Source: Cryobacterium sp. N22 (lineage in GTDB: Bacteria > Actinomycetota > Actinomycetes > Actinomycetales > Microbacteriaceae). From it: 64,000 nt of DNA. The notes under the pieces were generated by a model. The model was not told the DNA's origin and did no database searches. It worked only from the letters and a program-made list of their open reading frames with translations. Positions 42,421 to 51,029 of this stretch are shown here, one piece after another (within the stretch, counting starts at the first letter, position 1; each line of letters opens with the position of its first letter). The stretch covers positions 186,467 to 250,466 of the forward strand of contig NZ_PJJP01000037.1 of NCBI RefSeq assembly GCF_002929555.1, given 5' to 3'. The position numbers and the translations under genes are program-made.

Positions 42421-42482
42421 GGTACACCCCTTGGCAGGGACTCCCACCCGCGCTCGGTCGCCGGTTCACTGGGAGTCGTACC
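42421..42482. promoter_or_regulatory. Nested inverted repeats between the HTH and dehydrogenase genes
   Basis: GACTCCCA at 42439-42446 and TGGGAGTC at 42470-42477 form a perfect 8-bp inverted repeat 23 bases apart. Outside it, GGTAC (42421-42425) and GTACC (42478-42482) are also inverted. The array lies within the 131-bp divergent promoter region and is the best candidate operator for the MmyB-like regulator. I could not define -35/-10 boxes with confidence. Confidence 0.5.
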
Positions 42483-42506
42483 AACAGCAACCGAAGGAGC
42501 ATCCAC

Positions 42507-43520
42507 ATGCGTGGAGTCATCATGTACGCGCCCGGCGACGTCCGGGTCGAAGACCGCCAGGACCCGACCATCATCCTGCCCACCGACGCGATCATCCGCC
42601 TCACGGCCACCTGCATCTGCGGGTCGGACCTGTGGCCGTATCGGGGCGTCGAGCCCGTGGACCACACCGCGATGGGCCACGAGTACGTCGGCATCGTCGA
42701 AGAGATCGGCGACGCGGTGCGCTCTGTCAAGGTCGGCGACTTCGTCGTGGGGTCGTTCGTGATCTCCGACAACACCTGCGAGATCTGCCAGACCGGGTTC
42801 CAGTCCAAGTGCGAGCACGCCGAGTTCGCGTCGGGGATGCAGGCCGAGAAGGCGCGGATCCCGCTCGCGGACGGCACACTGGTGGCGACCCCCGGCCAGC
42901 CCGACGCCGATCTGATCCCGTCGCTGCTGGCCGCCTCCGACGTGCTCGGCACCGGCTGGTTCGCCGCCGTGGCCGCCGAGGCCGGCCCGGGTAAGACCGT
43001 CGCCGTCGTCGGAGACGGCGCCGTGGGCCTGATGGCGATCCTCGCCGCCCAACAACTCGGCGCGGAGCGCATCATCGCCATGTCCCGTCACCCCGAACGG
43101 CAGAAGCTCGCCAGGTTCTACGGCGCGACCGACATCGTCGAGGAACGCGGCGACGCGGGTGTGGCCAGAATCAAGGAACTCACCGGCGGCCTCGGCGCCC
43201 ACTCGGTGGTGGAGGCCGTCGGCACCCAGGAGTCGTTCATGCAGGCCGTCGGCGCGACCCGTGGCGGCGGACACCTGGGCTACGTCGGAGTCAACTACGA
43301 CGTGCAAATCCCCGGCATCCAGCTGTTCTTCGCCGGCATCCACACCCTCGGCGGACCCGCCCCGGTGCGCCGGTTCCTGCCCAACCTGATCCAGCTGATT
43401 TGGGACCGCACCATCGACCCCGGCAAGGTCTTCGACCTCACCCTCCCCATCGAAGAGGCCGCCGAGGGCTACAAGGCCATGGACGAACGCCGCGCCACCA
43501 AGGTCCTGCTCACCTTCTGA
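42507..43520 (+). CDS. Zinc-dependent alcohol dehydrogenase
   Basis: A 337-residue medium-chain dehydrogenase. It has the catalytic-zinc region ATCICGSDLWPYRG near residues 34-47 and GHEYVGIVEEIGD near residue 59. The structural-zinc loop is reduced: NTCEICQTGFQSKCEHAEF keeps three cysteines. The cofactor motif VAVVGDGAVGLMAILAAQQL is near residue 165. The ATG at 42507 follows GAAGGAG by 7 bases. The stop overlaps the start of the MFS gene (TGATG), so the two are one operon, probably controlled by the divergent MmyB-like regulator. Confidence 0.92.
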   Translation: MRGVIMYAPGDVRVEDRQDPTIILPTDAIIRLTATCICGSDLWPYRGVEPVDHTAMGHEYVGIVEEIGDAVRSVKVGDFVVGSFVISDNTCEICQTGFQSKCEHAEFASGMQAEKARIPLADGTLVATPGQPDADLIPSLLAASDVLGTGWFAAVAAEAGPGKTVAVVGDGAVGLMAILAAQQLGAERIIAMSRHPERQKLARFYGATDIVEERGDAGVARIKELTGGLGAHSVVEAVGTQESFMQAVGATRGGGHLGYVGVNYDVQIPGIQLFFAGIHTLGGPAPVRRFLPNLIQLIWDRTIDPGKVFDLTLPIEEAAEGYKAMDERRATKVLLTF

Positions 43521-44719
43521 TGCACATCGTCACGACAGTGCCGGCCTCGGCGGCCGCCGAGAAGACGCAGCGCCTGCCGGTCTTCACCCTGATGTTGTTG
43601 GCCGCCATCGGCTTCGTCCTGGTGGCGATGGAGACCATGCCGGCCGGCCTGTTGCCGGTGATCGCCAGCGGGCTGGGTACCAGTGAGGGCACCGTCGGCC
43701 TGTTCGTCAGCGCCTACGCGCTCGGCACGGTTCTCGTGACGATTCCCGCCATCACGCTGACCCGGGGGATGCGCCGGAAGCCGCTGCTTCTCGGCGCGAT
43801 CCTCGGCCTCATCGTGGCGAATACCGTCACTGCGGTCTCCAGTGACGTCACCCTGTCGCTCGGGTCACGCTTTGTCGCCGGGGCGTTCTCGGGGATCGTG
43901 TGGGGGATGCTCGCCGCCTACGGACGCAAAATCAGTCCGCCCCGGCAGGCCGGCCTGTCGTTGGCGATCGTGTCCGCCGGGGCCCCCGTCGGATTCGCGC
44001 TCGGCACCCCGCTCGGGTCGTGGCTGGGGTCCGCGTTCGACTGGCGCTGGGCCTTCGCCGGTCTCACCGTGGTGGCGGTGGTCGCCGGCCTGCTGATCGC
44101 ACTGGTCGCCCCGGATGCCGATGGCCAACCGGGAACCGCCAGACTGCCCCTGATGCGGGTGCTGCGGATCCCCGGCATCGCCGTGATCCTGGCCGTGATC
44201 TTCACCTGGATGATCGCCCACAACACTATCTACACCTACATCGCCCCGTACCTGCGGGCTACCGGCAGCGACCTGACGGTGGAGGTTCAGCTATTCATCT
44301 TCGGCGTGGCCTCGATCGTCGGCATCGTTCTCACCGGAGCGCTCCTCGACCGGCACCCGCGCGCCCTGCTGCACGGCAGCGTTCTGCTGTTCATCGCGGC
44401 CGCCGTGATCCTCTGGGCCGGCCACGCGTCGACGCCCGCGATCATCGCCGCGACAGTGCTGTGGGGACTCACCTTCGGCGGAGCATCCGCCCAGCTCCAG
44501 GCCGCGCTCACCACCACGGGCGGAGCCGACTCGGATGTCGCAAATGCGTTCCTGCCCGTGGCGTTCAACCTCGCGATCTTCGCCGCCGGGATCCTCGGCG
44601 CCGGGCTGCTCACCGCGTTCGACGGCCTCGTGCTTCCGGTCGTCATGATCGTCTTCGGCCTGGCCGCGCTGCTGCTGACGGTCTACGGGCGCCGGTCGGC
44701 CTTTCCCGCCCACCTGTGA
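43520..44719 (+). CDS. MFS transporter of the AraJ/PbuE drug-efflux type
   Basis: A 399-residue permease with 12 hydrophobic segments. It has the DHA1-type start FVLVAMETMPAGLLPVIASG near residue 33 and the motif C region SAGAPVGFALGTPLGSWLG near residue 155. Such transporters export sugars, nucleosides or drugs by proton antiport. Its ATG overlaps the stop of the alcohol dehydrogenase by one base. Co-regulation with that enzyme suggests export of its substrate or product, which is inference. Confidence 0.88.
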   Translation: MHIVTTVPASAAAEKTQRLPVFTLMLLAAIGFVLVAMETMPAGLLPVIASGLGTSEGTVGLFVSAYALGTVLVTIPAITLTRGMRRKPLLLGAILGLIVANTVTAVSSDVTLSLGSRFVAGAFSGIVWGMLAAYGRKISPPRQAGLSLAIVSAGAPVGFALGTPLGSWLGSAFDWRWAFAGLTVVAVVAGLLIALVAPDADGQPGTARLPLMRVLRIPGIAVILAVIFTWMIAHNTIYTYIAPYLRATGSDLTVEVQLFIFGVASIVGIVLTGALLDRHPRALLHGSVLLFIAAAVILWAGHASTPAIIAATVLWGLTFGGASAQLQAALTTTGGADSDVANAFLPVAFNLAIFAAGILGAGLLTAFDGLVLPVVMIVFGLAALLLTVYGRRSAFPAHL

Positions 44720-44789
44720 TCCGCAACCGGTATCGTGCTCGGTAGTGCGGCGCGCCGCTGTCGCTACCCTAACGAAGACGGACTCTGCC

Positions 44790-45272
44790 ATGTCGCTCAC
44801 CCCTGACCCCGCTGCCCAGGCGCTCCTCCCGCTGTTGGAGGAACAGAACTCCAGCATCGGTTTCAGCTCCTTCGACTATGACGATGCCTACAGGCTCGGC
44901 AGCGCGATCATGGCTCGTGCGGCCGCCGACGACCTGAGGATCACGGTGGCGATGTCCTTCGGCCAGCAGCGCGTGTTCCACGCGGCGCGGCCGGGCACGA
45001 CGGCTGACAACGACGACTGGCTGGCCAGGAAGTTCCGCGTGGTGGCCCGGTACAACGCGCCGTCGTTCCTGATCAGCACCAAGTACCGGGCCAGGGGCCA
45101 GGACTTCAACGAGGTCACCGGTCTGCCGATTACCGAATACGTGGCCGCCGGCGGCGCCTTCCCGCTGCGAGTGAACGGGTCTCTCATCGGGGCCGTCGGG
45201 GTGTCGGGCTTGGTCGAGAACCTCGACCACGACCTGGTGGTCTGGGCGCTCGAGGCCGCCAGGGCGCGCTGA
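44790..45272 (+). CDS. HbpS/UPF0303-like heme-degrading domain protein
   Basis: A 160-residue GlcG/HbpS-fold protein. It has SIGFSSFDYDDAYRLGSAIM near residue 23, VAMSFGQQRVFHAARPGTTA near residue 52, GAFPLRVNGSLIGAVGVSG near residue 126 and a C-terminal helix. The UPF0303 subgroup keeps these four segments. HbpS binds heme and feeds redox signals to a partner kinase in Streptomyces; no kinase is adjacent here. The ATG at 44790 is chosen because it starts the conserved part. Confidence 0.85.
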   Translation: MSLTPDPAAQALLPLLEEQNSSIGFSSFDYDDAYRLGSAIMARAAADDLRITVAMSFGQQRVFHAARPGTTADNDDWLARKFRVVARYNAPSFLISTKYRARGQDFNEVTGLPITEYVAAGGAFPLRVNGSLIGAVGVSGLVENLDHDLVVWALEAARAR

Positions 45273-45324
45273 CGGGCGGATCGAGCCGACCCCGGCCGAG
45301 GCGCTCAGCACGTACGATCGGGGG

Positions 45325-46266
45325 ATGCCCCCGCGCTCGCCCCTTCCACAACGACACGGGCTCGATGCGGCGTGGGTGTGCACCCCGGAGCGCGACCGCC
45401 CCGGCCTTCCGAAGCCGACCTGGCCGACCATGGGCGCCTGGCTCCAGGAACGGCTGGCCGAGTCCGTGAATGTGGCCGAGTTCCTGGCCGACGGGCGGTT
45501 CGTCTACGGGGACGCCGCCCCGGTTGCCGGCGCGGATCGCTACCGGCCCACCACCTTCGTCTGGTTTCACCGCGACCTGGCCGACGAACCGGTGGTTCCG
45601 GGCCCGCTGCACCTGATCTATCGGGATGAGCGGATCGTGGTGATCGACAAGCCGCCCTTTCTTTCCAGCATCCCCCGGGGAAGGCATGTGGTTCAAAGCG
45701 TCGTGGTCCGCCTGCGTGCCCAACTGGAGTTGCCCGAACTCTCCCCGTTGCACCGCCTGGACCGGGTGACCAGCGGCCTGCTGGTCCTGGCCACCGAACG
45801 CCGCTGGCGAGGGGCATACCAGACTCTCTTCCAACGCGGCGAGGTGAAAAAGGTGTACCGGGCGCTGGCGCCGCTGCGACCGCACCTCGAGCTGCCCGTC
45901 ACCGTGCGCAACCACCTCCGTACCCGGCCGGGTCTCTGGCAGGGCGAGGTTGTGCCCGGCGCCCCGGTCAACGCCGAGTCCCTGATCGAACGAGAGGGTG
46001 CACACGGCGATACGGCACAGTACCGGCTGACACCCCGCACCGGGCGCACCCACCAGTTGCGCCTGCACATGCTGGGTCTCGGCATCCCGATCATCGACGA
46101 CCCGCTCTACCCCGTGGTGCGGGATGTCTCGGTGCATGATTTCAGGCGGCCGCTCCAGCTCCTGGCCAGCGAACTGGCCTTCACCGATCCGATCGACGGT
46201 GGGGCGCACCGGTTCGAGAGTGTGCGCCGGCTCCCGCTGACGGCGGAGGATGCCGGAACGAATTGA
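45325..46266 (+). CDS. RluA-family pseudouridine synthase
   Basis: A 313-residue RNA pseudouridine synthase. The catalytic aspartate is in LSPLHRLDRVTSGLLVLATE near residue 151. LIYRDERIVVIDKPPFLSS precedes it, and the family TGRTHQLRLHMLGLGIPIID follows near residue 240. No S4 domain is visible; the first 90 residues are a different N-terminal extension. Members modify uridines in 23S rRNA or tRNA, and the target position cannot be assigned. Confidence 0.92.
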   Translation: MPPRSPLPQRHGLDAAWVCTPERDRPGLPKPTWPTMGAWLQERLAESVNVAEFLADGRFVYGDAAPVAGADRYRPTTFVWFHRDLADEPVVPGPLHLIYRDERIVVIDKPPFLSSIPRGRHVVQSVVVRLRAQLELPELSPLHRLDRVTSGLLVLATERRWRGAYQTLFQRGEVKKVYRALAPLRPHLELPVTVRNHLRTRPGLWQGEVVPGAPVNAESLIEREGAHGDTAQYRLTPRTGRTHQLRLHMLGLGIPIIDDPLYPVVRDVSVHDFRRPLQLLASELAFTDPIDGGAHRFESVRRLPLTAEDAGTN

Positions 46267-46284
46267 CCCTGGTCTGGCGCGGGC

Positions 46285-46788
46285 CTAGGTGAGGCCGGCC
46301 CGGGTGGCACGGCCGCTGGTCACGAGAACCGCCGTCGAGGCGTCGAGCTCCGCCCAGGTGCCGGGCACGCCCAGCACGGCCAGGGCCGAGGTCGGCAGAG
46401 TGACGCTCTCGCCGGTGAGCACGGAGACGAGGTCTTCGAGTCCGGGATTGTGAGCCACGAGGATCACGTTTTGGAGTTCGTCGGGCAGTTCCCGCACAAT
46501 CTGGAGCAGATCGTTCACGGATGCGGCATACGCACGGTCATCGATGCGTGCCTCGGGGCTCTCGTTGAGTTCTGCCGAGGCCAGCGCCCAGGTGGCGCGG
46601 GCGCGAGTCGCGGGGGAGACAACGGCTAAGTCGATGGCGGGGACATGCTCGGCCAGCCAGCTGCCGGCCTCCGGTGCCTGCCTCTGTCCACGGGGGTTGA
46701 GAGTGCGGTCGATGTCGGCCTCGCCGCCCGACCAGTCGGACTTGGCGTGCCGGAGCACGATGAGGGTTCTCTCACTGCGTGGGGTCAT
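46285..46788 (-). CDS. SixA-type phosphohistidine phosphatase
   Basis: A 167-residue histidine phosphatase with LIVLRHAKSDWSGGEADIDR at residues 9-28 (the SixA-type RHAKS motif), LNPRGQRQAPEAGSWLAEH, SPATRARATW, and the second histidine in ILVAHNPGLEDLVSVL near residue 113. SixA in E. coli dephosphorylates histidines of phosphotransfer proteins; the target here is unknown. It is translationally coupled to the upstream DUF805 gene (ATGA overlap at 46785-46788). Confidence 0.9.
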   Translation of the reverse strand: MTPRSERTLIVLRHAKSDWSGGEADIDRTLNPRGQRQAPEAGSWLAEHVPAIDLAVVSPATRARATWALASAELNESPEARIDDRAYAASVNDLLQIVRELPDELQNVILVAHNPGLEDLVSVLTGESVTLPTSALAVLGVPGTWAELDASTAVLVTSGRATRAGLT

Positions 46789-47180
46789 TTCAGGTCCGTT
46801 CGTCCGTCAGGCCAGGTCGGCTCGCACCAGCGCATAACGAGAACGATGATCCCGGCTATCGGCAGCAGGATCCAGAACAGTTCCGGCCAGCGTCGCCCGG
46901 CGTCGCGGAGGCGGCGCACAGCGACAGCGAGCGTGGGGATGAAGGTCGCGATCGACCACACCGAGGCCAGGCTCGTGCCGACGGTGATCTGGCCCGACGG
47001 TGTGACCACGTTGAACGCGCCCAGAGCACTGCTGACCAGCACGGTGAAGAGAATAAACCACCAGAATTCCGCCCGGGTGGCCCGGCCGTCAAACTCCGCG
47101 TACTTCCGGAAGCCAGTGCTGATCGCGGTGCCGAACGGCATCGGGGGCATGACCGGGGCTGCTACAGGTGGTTGTTTCAT
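46785..47180 (-). CDS. DUF805 membrane protein
   Basis: A 131-residue protein of the DUF805 family. FDGRATRAEFWWFILFTVLV near residues 30-49 is diagnostic (the G-R-x-x-R-x-E-F/Y-W motif). Further hydrophobic segments follow, with TLAVAVRRLRDAGRRWPELF near residue 82. It has about four membrane segments and no known function. It is the first gene of a pair with the SixA-type phosphatase. Confidence 0.9.
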   Translation of the reverse strand: MKQPPVAAPVMPPMPFGTAISTGFRKYAEFDGRATRAEFWWFILFTVLVSSALGAFNVVTPSGQITVGTSLASVWSIATFIPTLAVAVRRLRDAGRRWPELFWILLPIAGIIVLVMRWCEPTWPDGRTDLK

Positions 47181-47314
47181 GCCGCCAGCCTAGCCATGCG
47201 ACGAATTCAGTCTTGACCCCGCCGCCTCACTCCCGCCACCCGGTAATGTCGGTGATTCGCCACGGTGTTTCGCTGCGGTGCGTGTGACGACCCATCTCCA
47301 CCAGTGAGGACCCC

Positions 47315-47728
47315 ATGACCGAGTACACCCGTCAGAACATCTCGTCCGGCTCCGTCTGGGAGCCCGTCGTCGGCTACTCCCGGGCCGTGCGCGCTGGCGC
47401 CTTCGTCTTCGTCGCCGGTACCACCGCCAGCTCGCCCGACGGGGCCGTCGGCGGGGCGGATGCCGCGGCGCAGGCCCGCGAGATCTTCGTGCGCATCGGC
47501 GCTGCCCTGGAACAGGCCGGCGCGAGCTTCGGCGAGGTCGTGCGCAGCCGCGTCTACCTGAAGGACATCGCCGACTTCGACACCGTCGGGGCGGTGCACG
47601 GTGAGATCTTCGGCGCCATCCGCCCGGCTCTGGTTGCGGTGGCGGTGGGTGCCCTGGCCGCCCCCGACCTCCTCGTGGAGATCGAGCTGGACGCGATCAT
47701 CGGGGCGGCGCTCCCCGAGGCGCAGTAG
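47315..47728 (+). CDS. RidA/YjgF-family enamine/imine deaminase
   Basis: A 137-residue protein. It has WEPVVGYSRAVRAGAFVFVA near residue 13, AREIFVRIGAALEQAGASF and the arginine in VRSRVYLKDIADF near residue 73, which in RidA binds the substrate carboxylate. The C-terminus is LVEIELDAIIGA. RidA proteins hydrolyse reactive enamines such as 2-aminoacrylate. It stands alone, converging with the arylsulfatase gene. Confidence 0.92.
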   Translation: MTEYTRQNISSGSVWEPVVGYSRAVRAGAFVFVAGTTASSPDGAVGGADAAAQAREIFVRIGAALEQAGASFGEVVRSRVYLKDIADFDTVGAVHGEIFGAIRPALVAVAVGALAAPDLLVEIELDAIIGAALPEAQ

Positions 47729-47755
47729 CCGCGCGGTCGGCAGTCGGTTCACGGC

Positions 47756-50122
47756 TCACTGCCGGGCCATGATGATGCGGAAGCGCTCCTCAGGGTCGAT
47801 GAAGTGGTCGTTGTTGTCGTCGCCCAGGTCGATCTGCACCCAATTGATCCGGCCGCTGAACCGGCTGTCCTTCGTGGTGTAGTCGGCCGCGACGGGGGTA
47901 CCGGATTCGTAGCCCACGTCGGTGGTCTCGTCGGCCGAGAAGATCATGGCCTGGGTGGCGCCCACCCGGCCGGTTCCCACGAGCTTGCCGTCGTAGTAGA
48001 GCGTCACGTCGCCGCCTTTGCCCAGCCCGCCGCCGTCGTAGGCGAACTCCATCCGCACCTGGCATTGACCCTGCGGGATCGGTTGCTCCGCCTCGGTGGC
48101 GAACTCGTGAATGCCGAGCACGTTGTAGACGAATTTCGCCTTGCCGGCCTTGGCGTAGAGGCTCCAGCCGCCGAACCGTCCGCCCTGAGCGATGATCACG
48201 CCATCCGCTCCGCCCTCGGGGATGACCAGCTCGGCCGTGACCGAGAACGACTTGTTCTTGATACTGACCACGCTGTTTTCGGACAGGCGGCCCATACCGG
48301 CGTACATAACCTGGGTGTTCCCCTGGATCAGTGTCGGCCGGCCGGCGGTTTCGGGGGTGGCCCGTTCCAGAACACGGTCATCGATCGGGAGCACGTTGTA
48401 TTTCGTGGCTTCAATCAGCCACAGTCGTTGAAGTTTCGCGAGCAGGTCCGGATTCGTCGCGGCCAGGTCCTGCGCCTGGCTGTAGTCGGTGTGGCCGTCG
48501 TAGAGCTCCCAGACATCGTCGTCGAAGGCCGCAATGGTGCCGCCGACCATGACCCAGGGCGTGCGGTGCTTGGTGACGGCGCTCCACCCCTTGTAGTACA
48601 GCCCGCGGTTGCCGAACATCTCGAAATACTGCAGGTCGTGACGCTCCGCGGCCGCGGGGTCGTCGAAGGTATACAGCATGCTCACGCCCTCCATGGGCGA
48701 CTGCTGCACGCCGTTGACCATCGTCGGCTCGGGCAGGCCGGCGGCCTCGAGGATGGTCGGTGCGATGTCGATGCAGTGGATGAACTGCTCCCGCAGCCCG
48801 CCCTTCTCGGCGATCCCGGTGGGCCAGTGCACGATGGTGCCGTTGCGGGTGCCGCCCCAGTGCGAGGCCACCTGCTTGGTCCACTGGAACGGAGTGTCCA
48901 TCGCCCACGCCCACCCCACCGCGTAGTGGTTGTACGAGGTGGGGCTGCCGAATTCGTCCATCTTCGACTCCAGGAACTCCGGGGTCTCGATCGCGGCCAT
49001 CCCGTTGAAGTTCGCCATTTCGTTGAAGGCCCCGTTGAGGGTGCCTTCAGCGGACGCCCCGTTGTCGCCGATGATGTAGTAGATGATCGTGTCGTCGAGG
49101 ATGCCGAGGTCGGCGATGGTGTCGATCACCCGGCCCACGTGATGATCGGTGTGCTCCATGAACCCGGCGTAGACCTCCATCTCTCGTTCCAGCACCGGCT
49201 TGAGCGCGGCGGGCATGTCGTCCCAGGCGGGAATATCCGCGTGCCGCGGGGTGAGGAGCGCATCGGCGGGGATCACCCCGAGTTCCTTCTGCTTCGCAAA
49301 GGTGCGTTCGCGCTGCACGTCCCAGCCGTCGGCGAACTTTCCGGCGTACTTGTCCGCCCACTCCTTGGGAACGTGGTGGGGCGCGTGCGTGGCGCCGGGC
49401 GCGAAGTACACGAAGAACGGTTTGTCGGGCATCAGGGCCTTCTGTGAGCGGATCCAGTTGCTCGCGTGATCGGCCAGGTCTTCGGTGAGGTGGTAGCCCT
49501 CCTCAGGTGTCGCGGGCGGTTCCACCGGCGTTGTGCCGTTGTAGAGCGCGGGATCCCACTGGTTGTTCTCCCCGCCGATGAAACCGTAGAAGGTCTCGAA
49601 GCCGCCACCGGCCGACGGCCAGGCGTCGAACGGGCCCATCGGTGATGACTGCCAGACGGGCACCTCGTGGCACTTGCCGAACTGGGCGGTGGAGTATCCG
49701 TTCAGTTTGAGGGTCATCGCCAGCGGCGCCTTGGTGTTCGGCCGCAACGAGTTGTTGCCCGGCGCCGATGTGGCTGTCTCGGTGATACTGCCCATCCCCA
49801 CCGAGTGATGGTTGCGGCCGGTGAGCAGCGCCTGCCGGGTGGGTGCGCACAGCGCCGTGGTGTGGAAACGGTTGTAGCTGAGCCCGTTGGCGGCGAGTTT
49901 CTCGGCGTTGGGAGTGGCGCACGGGCCGCCGAAGGCGCTCGACGCACCGAAGCCGGCATCGTCGATCAGGATGACCAGCACGTTCGGTGCGCCCGCCGGC
50001 GGTCGCAGTTGCTCAATCGGCGGGTAGTGCGTATCGGGGTCCTTCGCGTCGTAGGTGGTGAGACCGGGTGCAGGGCGGTCGGGGATCGGCAGCATGGAGC
50101 GGGCGTGGCGGTCGGGATTCAT
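47756..50122 (-). CDS. Type I arylsulfatase
   Basis: A 788-residue sulfatase. NVLVILIDDAGFGASSAFGG near residue 46 gives the metal-binding Asp pair. The sulfatase signature CAPTRQALLTGRNHH near residue 91 has Cys-Ala-Pro-Thr-Arg, in which the cysteine must become formylglycine. Other sites include GKCHEVP, APGATHAPHHVP and IIGDNGASAEGT. The last 200 residues are a beta-rich domain, as in large Pseudomonas-type arylsulfatases. No signal peptide is visible, so it is probably cytoplasmic. AGGAGG lies 7 bases before ATG 50122; an upstream GTG frame is possible. No formylglycine-generating enzyme or sulfate transporter is adjacent. Confidence 0.94.
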   Translation of the reverse strand: MNPDRHARSMLPIPDRPAPGLTTYDAKDPDTHYPPIEQLRPPAGAPNVLVILIDDAGFGASSAFGGPCATPNAEKLAANGLSYNRFHTTALCAPTRQALLTGRNHHSVGMGSITETATSAPGNNSLRPNTKAPLAMTLKLNGYSTAQFGKCHEVPVWQSSPMGPFDAWPSAGGGFETFYGFIGGENNQWDPALYNGTTPVEPPATPEEGYHLTEDLADHASNWIRSQKALMPDKPFFVYFAPGATHAPHHVPKEWADKYAGKFADGWDVQRERTFAKQKELGVIPADALLTPRHADIPAWDDMPAALKPVLEREMEVYAGFMEHTDHHVGRVIDTIADLGILDDTIIYYIIGDNGASAEGTLNGAFNEMANFNGMAAIETPEFLESKMDEFGSPTSYNHYAVGWAWAMDTPFQWTKQVASHWGGTRNGTIVHWPTGIAEKGGLREQFIHCIDIAPTILEAAGLPEPTMVNGVQQSPMEGVSMLYTFDDPAAAERHDLQYFEMFGNRGLYYKGWSAVTKHRTPWVMVGGTIAAFDDDVWELYDGHTDYSQAQDLAATNPDLLAKLQRLWLIEATKYNVLPIDDRVLERATPETAGRPTLIQGNTQVMYAGMGRLSENSVVSIKNKSFSVTAELVIPEGGADGVIIAQGGRFGGWSLYAKAGKAKFVYNVLGIHEFATEAEQPIPQGQCQVRMEFAYDGGGLGKGGDVTLYYDGKLVGTGRVGATQAMIFSADETTDVGYESGTPVAADYTTKDSRFSGRINWVQIDLGDDNNDHFIDPEERFRIIMARQ

Positions 50123-50279
50123 CACGGGGCCTCCTGGTCTTTCGGGTGAAGGTAGCCCGCCGGGGTTCAGGGCGACATCACCCTGTAGGGATGAGGTCGG
50201 GTCGGGCACCGGTCAGCTCGTGCCCGGGGGAGGGCCGGGGCGCGCCCCCACTTCACCTGGTGTCGGTATCATCCGCCAT

Positions 50280-51029
50280 ATGGGGAACCAGCAATGGCGA
50301 GCGATCGGTTTTGGCGTGGGGGTCCACGCGGCACGCTTCGGCGTCATCATGGTCACGCTCGCCGTGGCGCCGCTGGTGGGAATCTCCGGTTGGTACCTGG
50401 GGCTCGCTGCAAACGCGGCGTGCGTGATCTTCGCTGTCGCGCTGGTCACGGGAAAAAAGCTGTGGCGGGCATCGGGGATCCTCGTCGTATGGCGTGGTCC
50501 GCGCGCACTGCTGCTGCTGGTGCCGCTTGTCGTTGAGGTGCTGCTGTGGGCAGTGCCGGCCGGGCTGGTGGAGCAACCTCCGGGTTACGGGCTCTGGGCG
50601 CTCACCCTCCTGATGGTGGGGCTGAACGAAGAGCTCACCAGTCGGGTTGTCGTGCTTGAGAGGATGCGGATGGCGTTCGGACCATGGGCCGCCGTCTCAG
50701 TCACCGCTGCGCTGTTCGGTCTACAGCACCTGTCCGCCCTGGCGACCACCGGCCGTGGTCTCGACGACGTGTTACTGAACGTGCTGGTCTCGGCGTGTTA
50801 CGGCTTCGCTCTGGCCGGCTTCCAGTACCGGTTTCGCTGGCTCGGGCCGCTTGTGCTTCTGCATGCCGCGGCGGACTACACCACGATCCTGTCGTCGCGC
50901 CCGCTGCCTGACCCCGTGATTGCCGTCACGCTGGTCGTGTTCATTGCCGTGGGCTGGACCGCCCTGCGACTACCGCCCATCCTCAGCCGAGTCCGCTCGT
51001 TGCCTCGTCCCGCCGACGCTCGGCCTTGA
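50280..51029 (+). CDS. CPBP-family intramembrane metalloprotease
   Basis: A 249-residue membrane protein with seven to eight hydrophobic segments. The three CPBP motifs are present: MVGLNEELTSRVVVLERM near residue 113 (Glu-Glu and Arg), LFGLQHLSALA near residue 142 (His) and LHAAADYT near residue 197 (His and Asp). Homologues cleave CAAX proteins in eukaryotes and take part in bacteriocin immunity or processing in bacteria. The ATG at 50280 is used. Its last 47 bases overlap the convergent GH15 gene. Confidence 0.88.
   Translation: MGNQQWRAIGFGVGVHAARFGVIMVTLAVAPLVGISGWYLGLAANAACVIFAVALVTGKKLWRASGILVVWRGPRALLLLVPLVVEVLLWAVPAGLVEQPPGYGLWALTLLMVGLNEELTSRVVVLERMRMAFGPWAAVSVTAALFGLQHLSALATTGRGLDDVLLNVLVSACYGFALAGFQYRFRWLGPLVLLHAAADYTTILSSRPLPDPVIAVTLVVFIAVGWTALRLPPILSRVRSLPRPADARP

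Noticed and set aside
47804-49447. Rightward 547-codon open frame opposite the arylsulfatase
   Set aside because: Antisense to a clear sulfatase; composition is that of a shadow frame and no start with a ribosome-binding site was seen.
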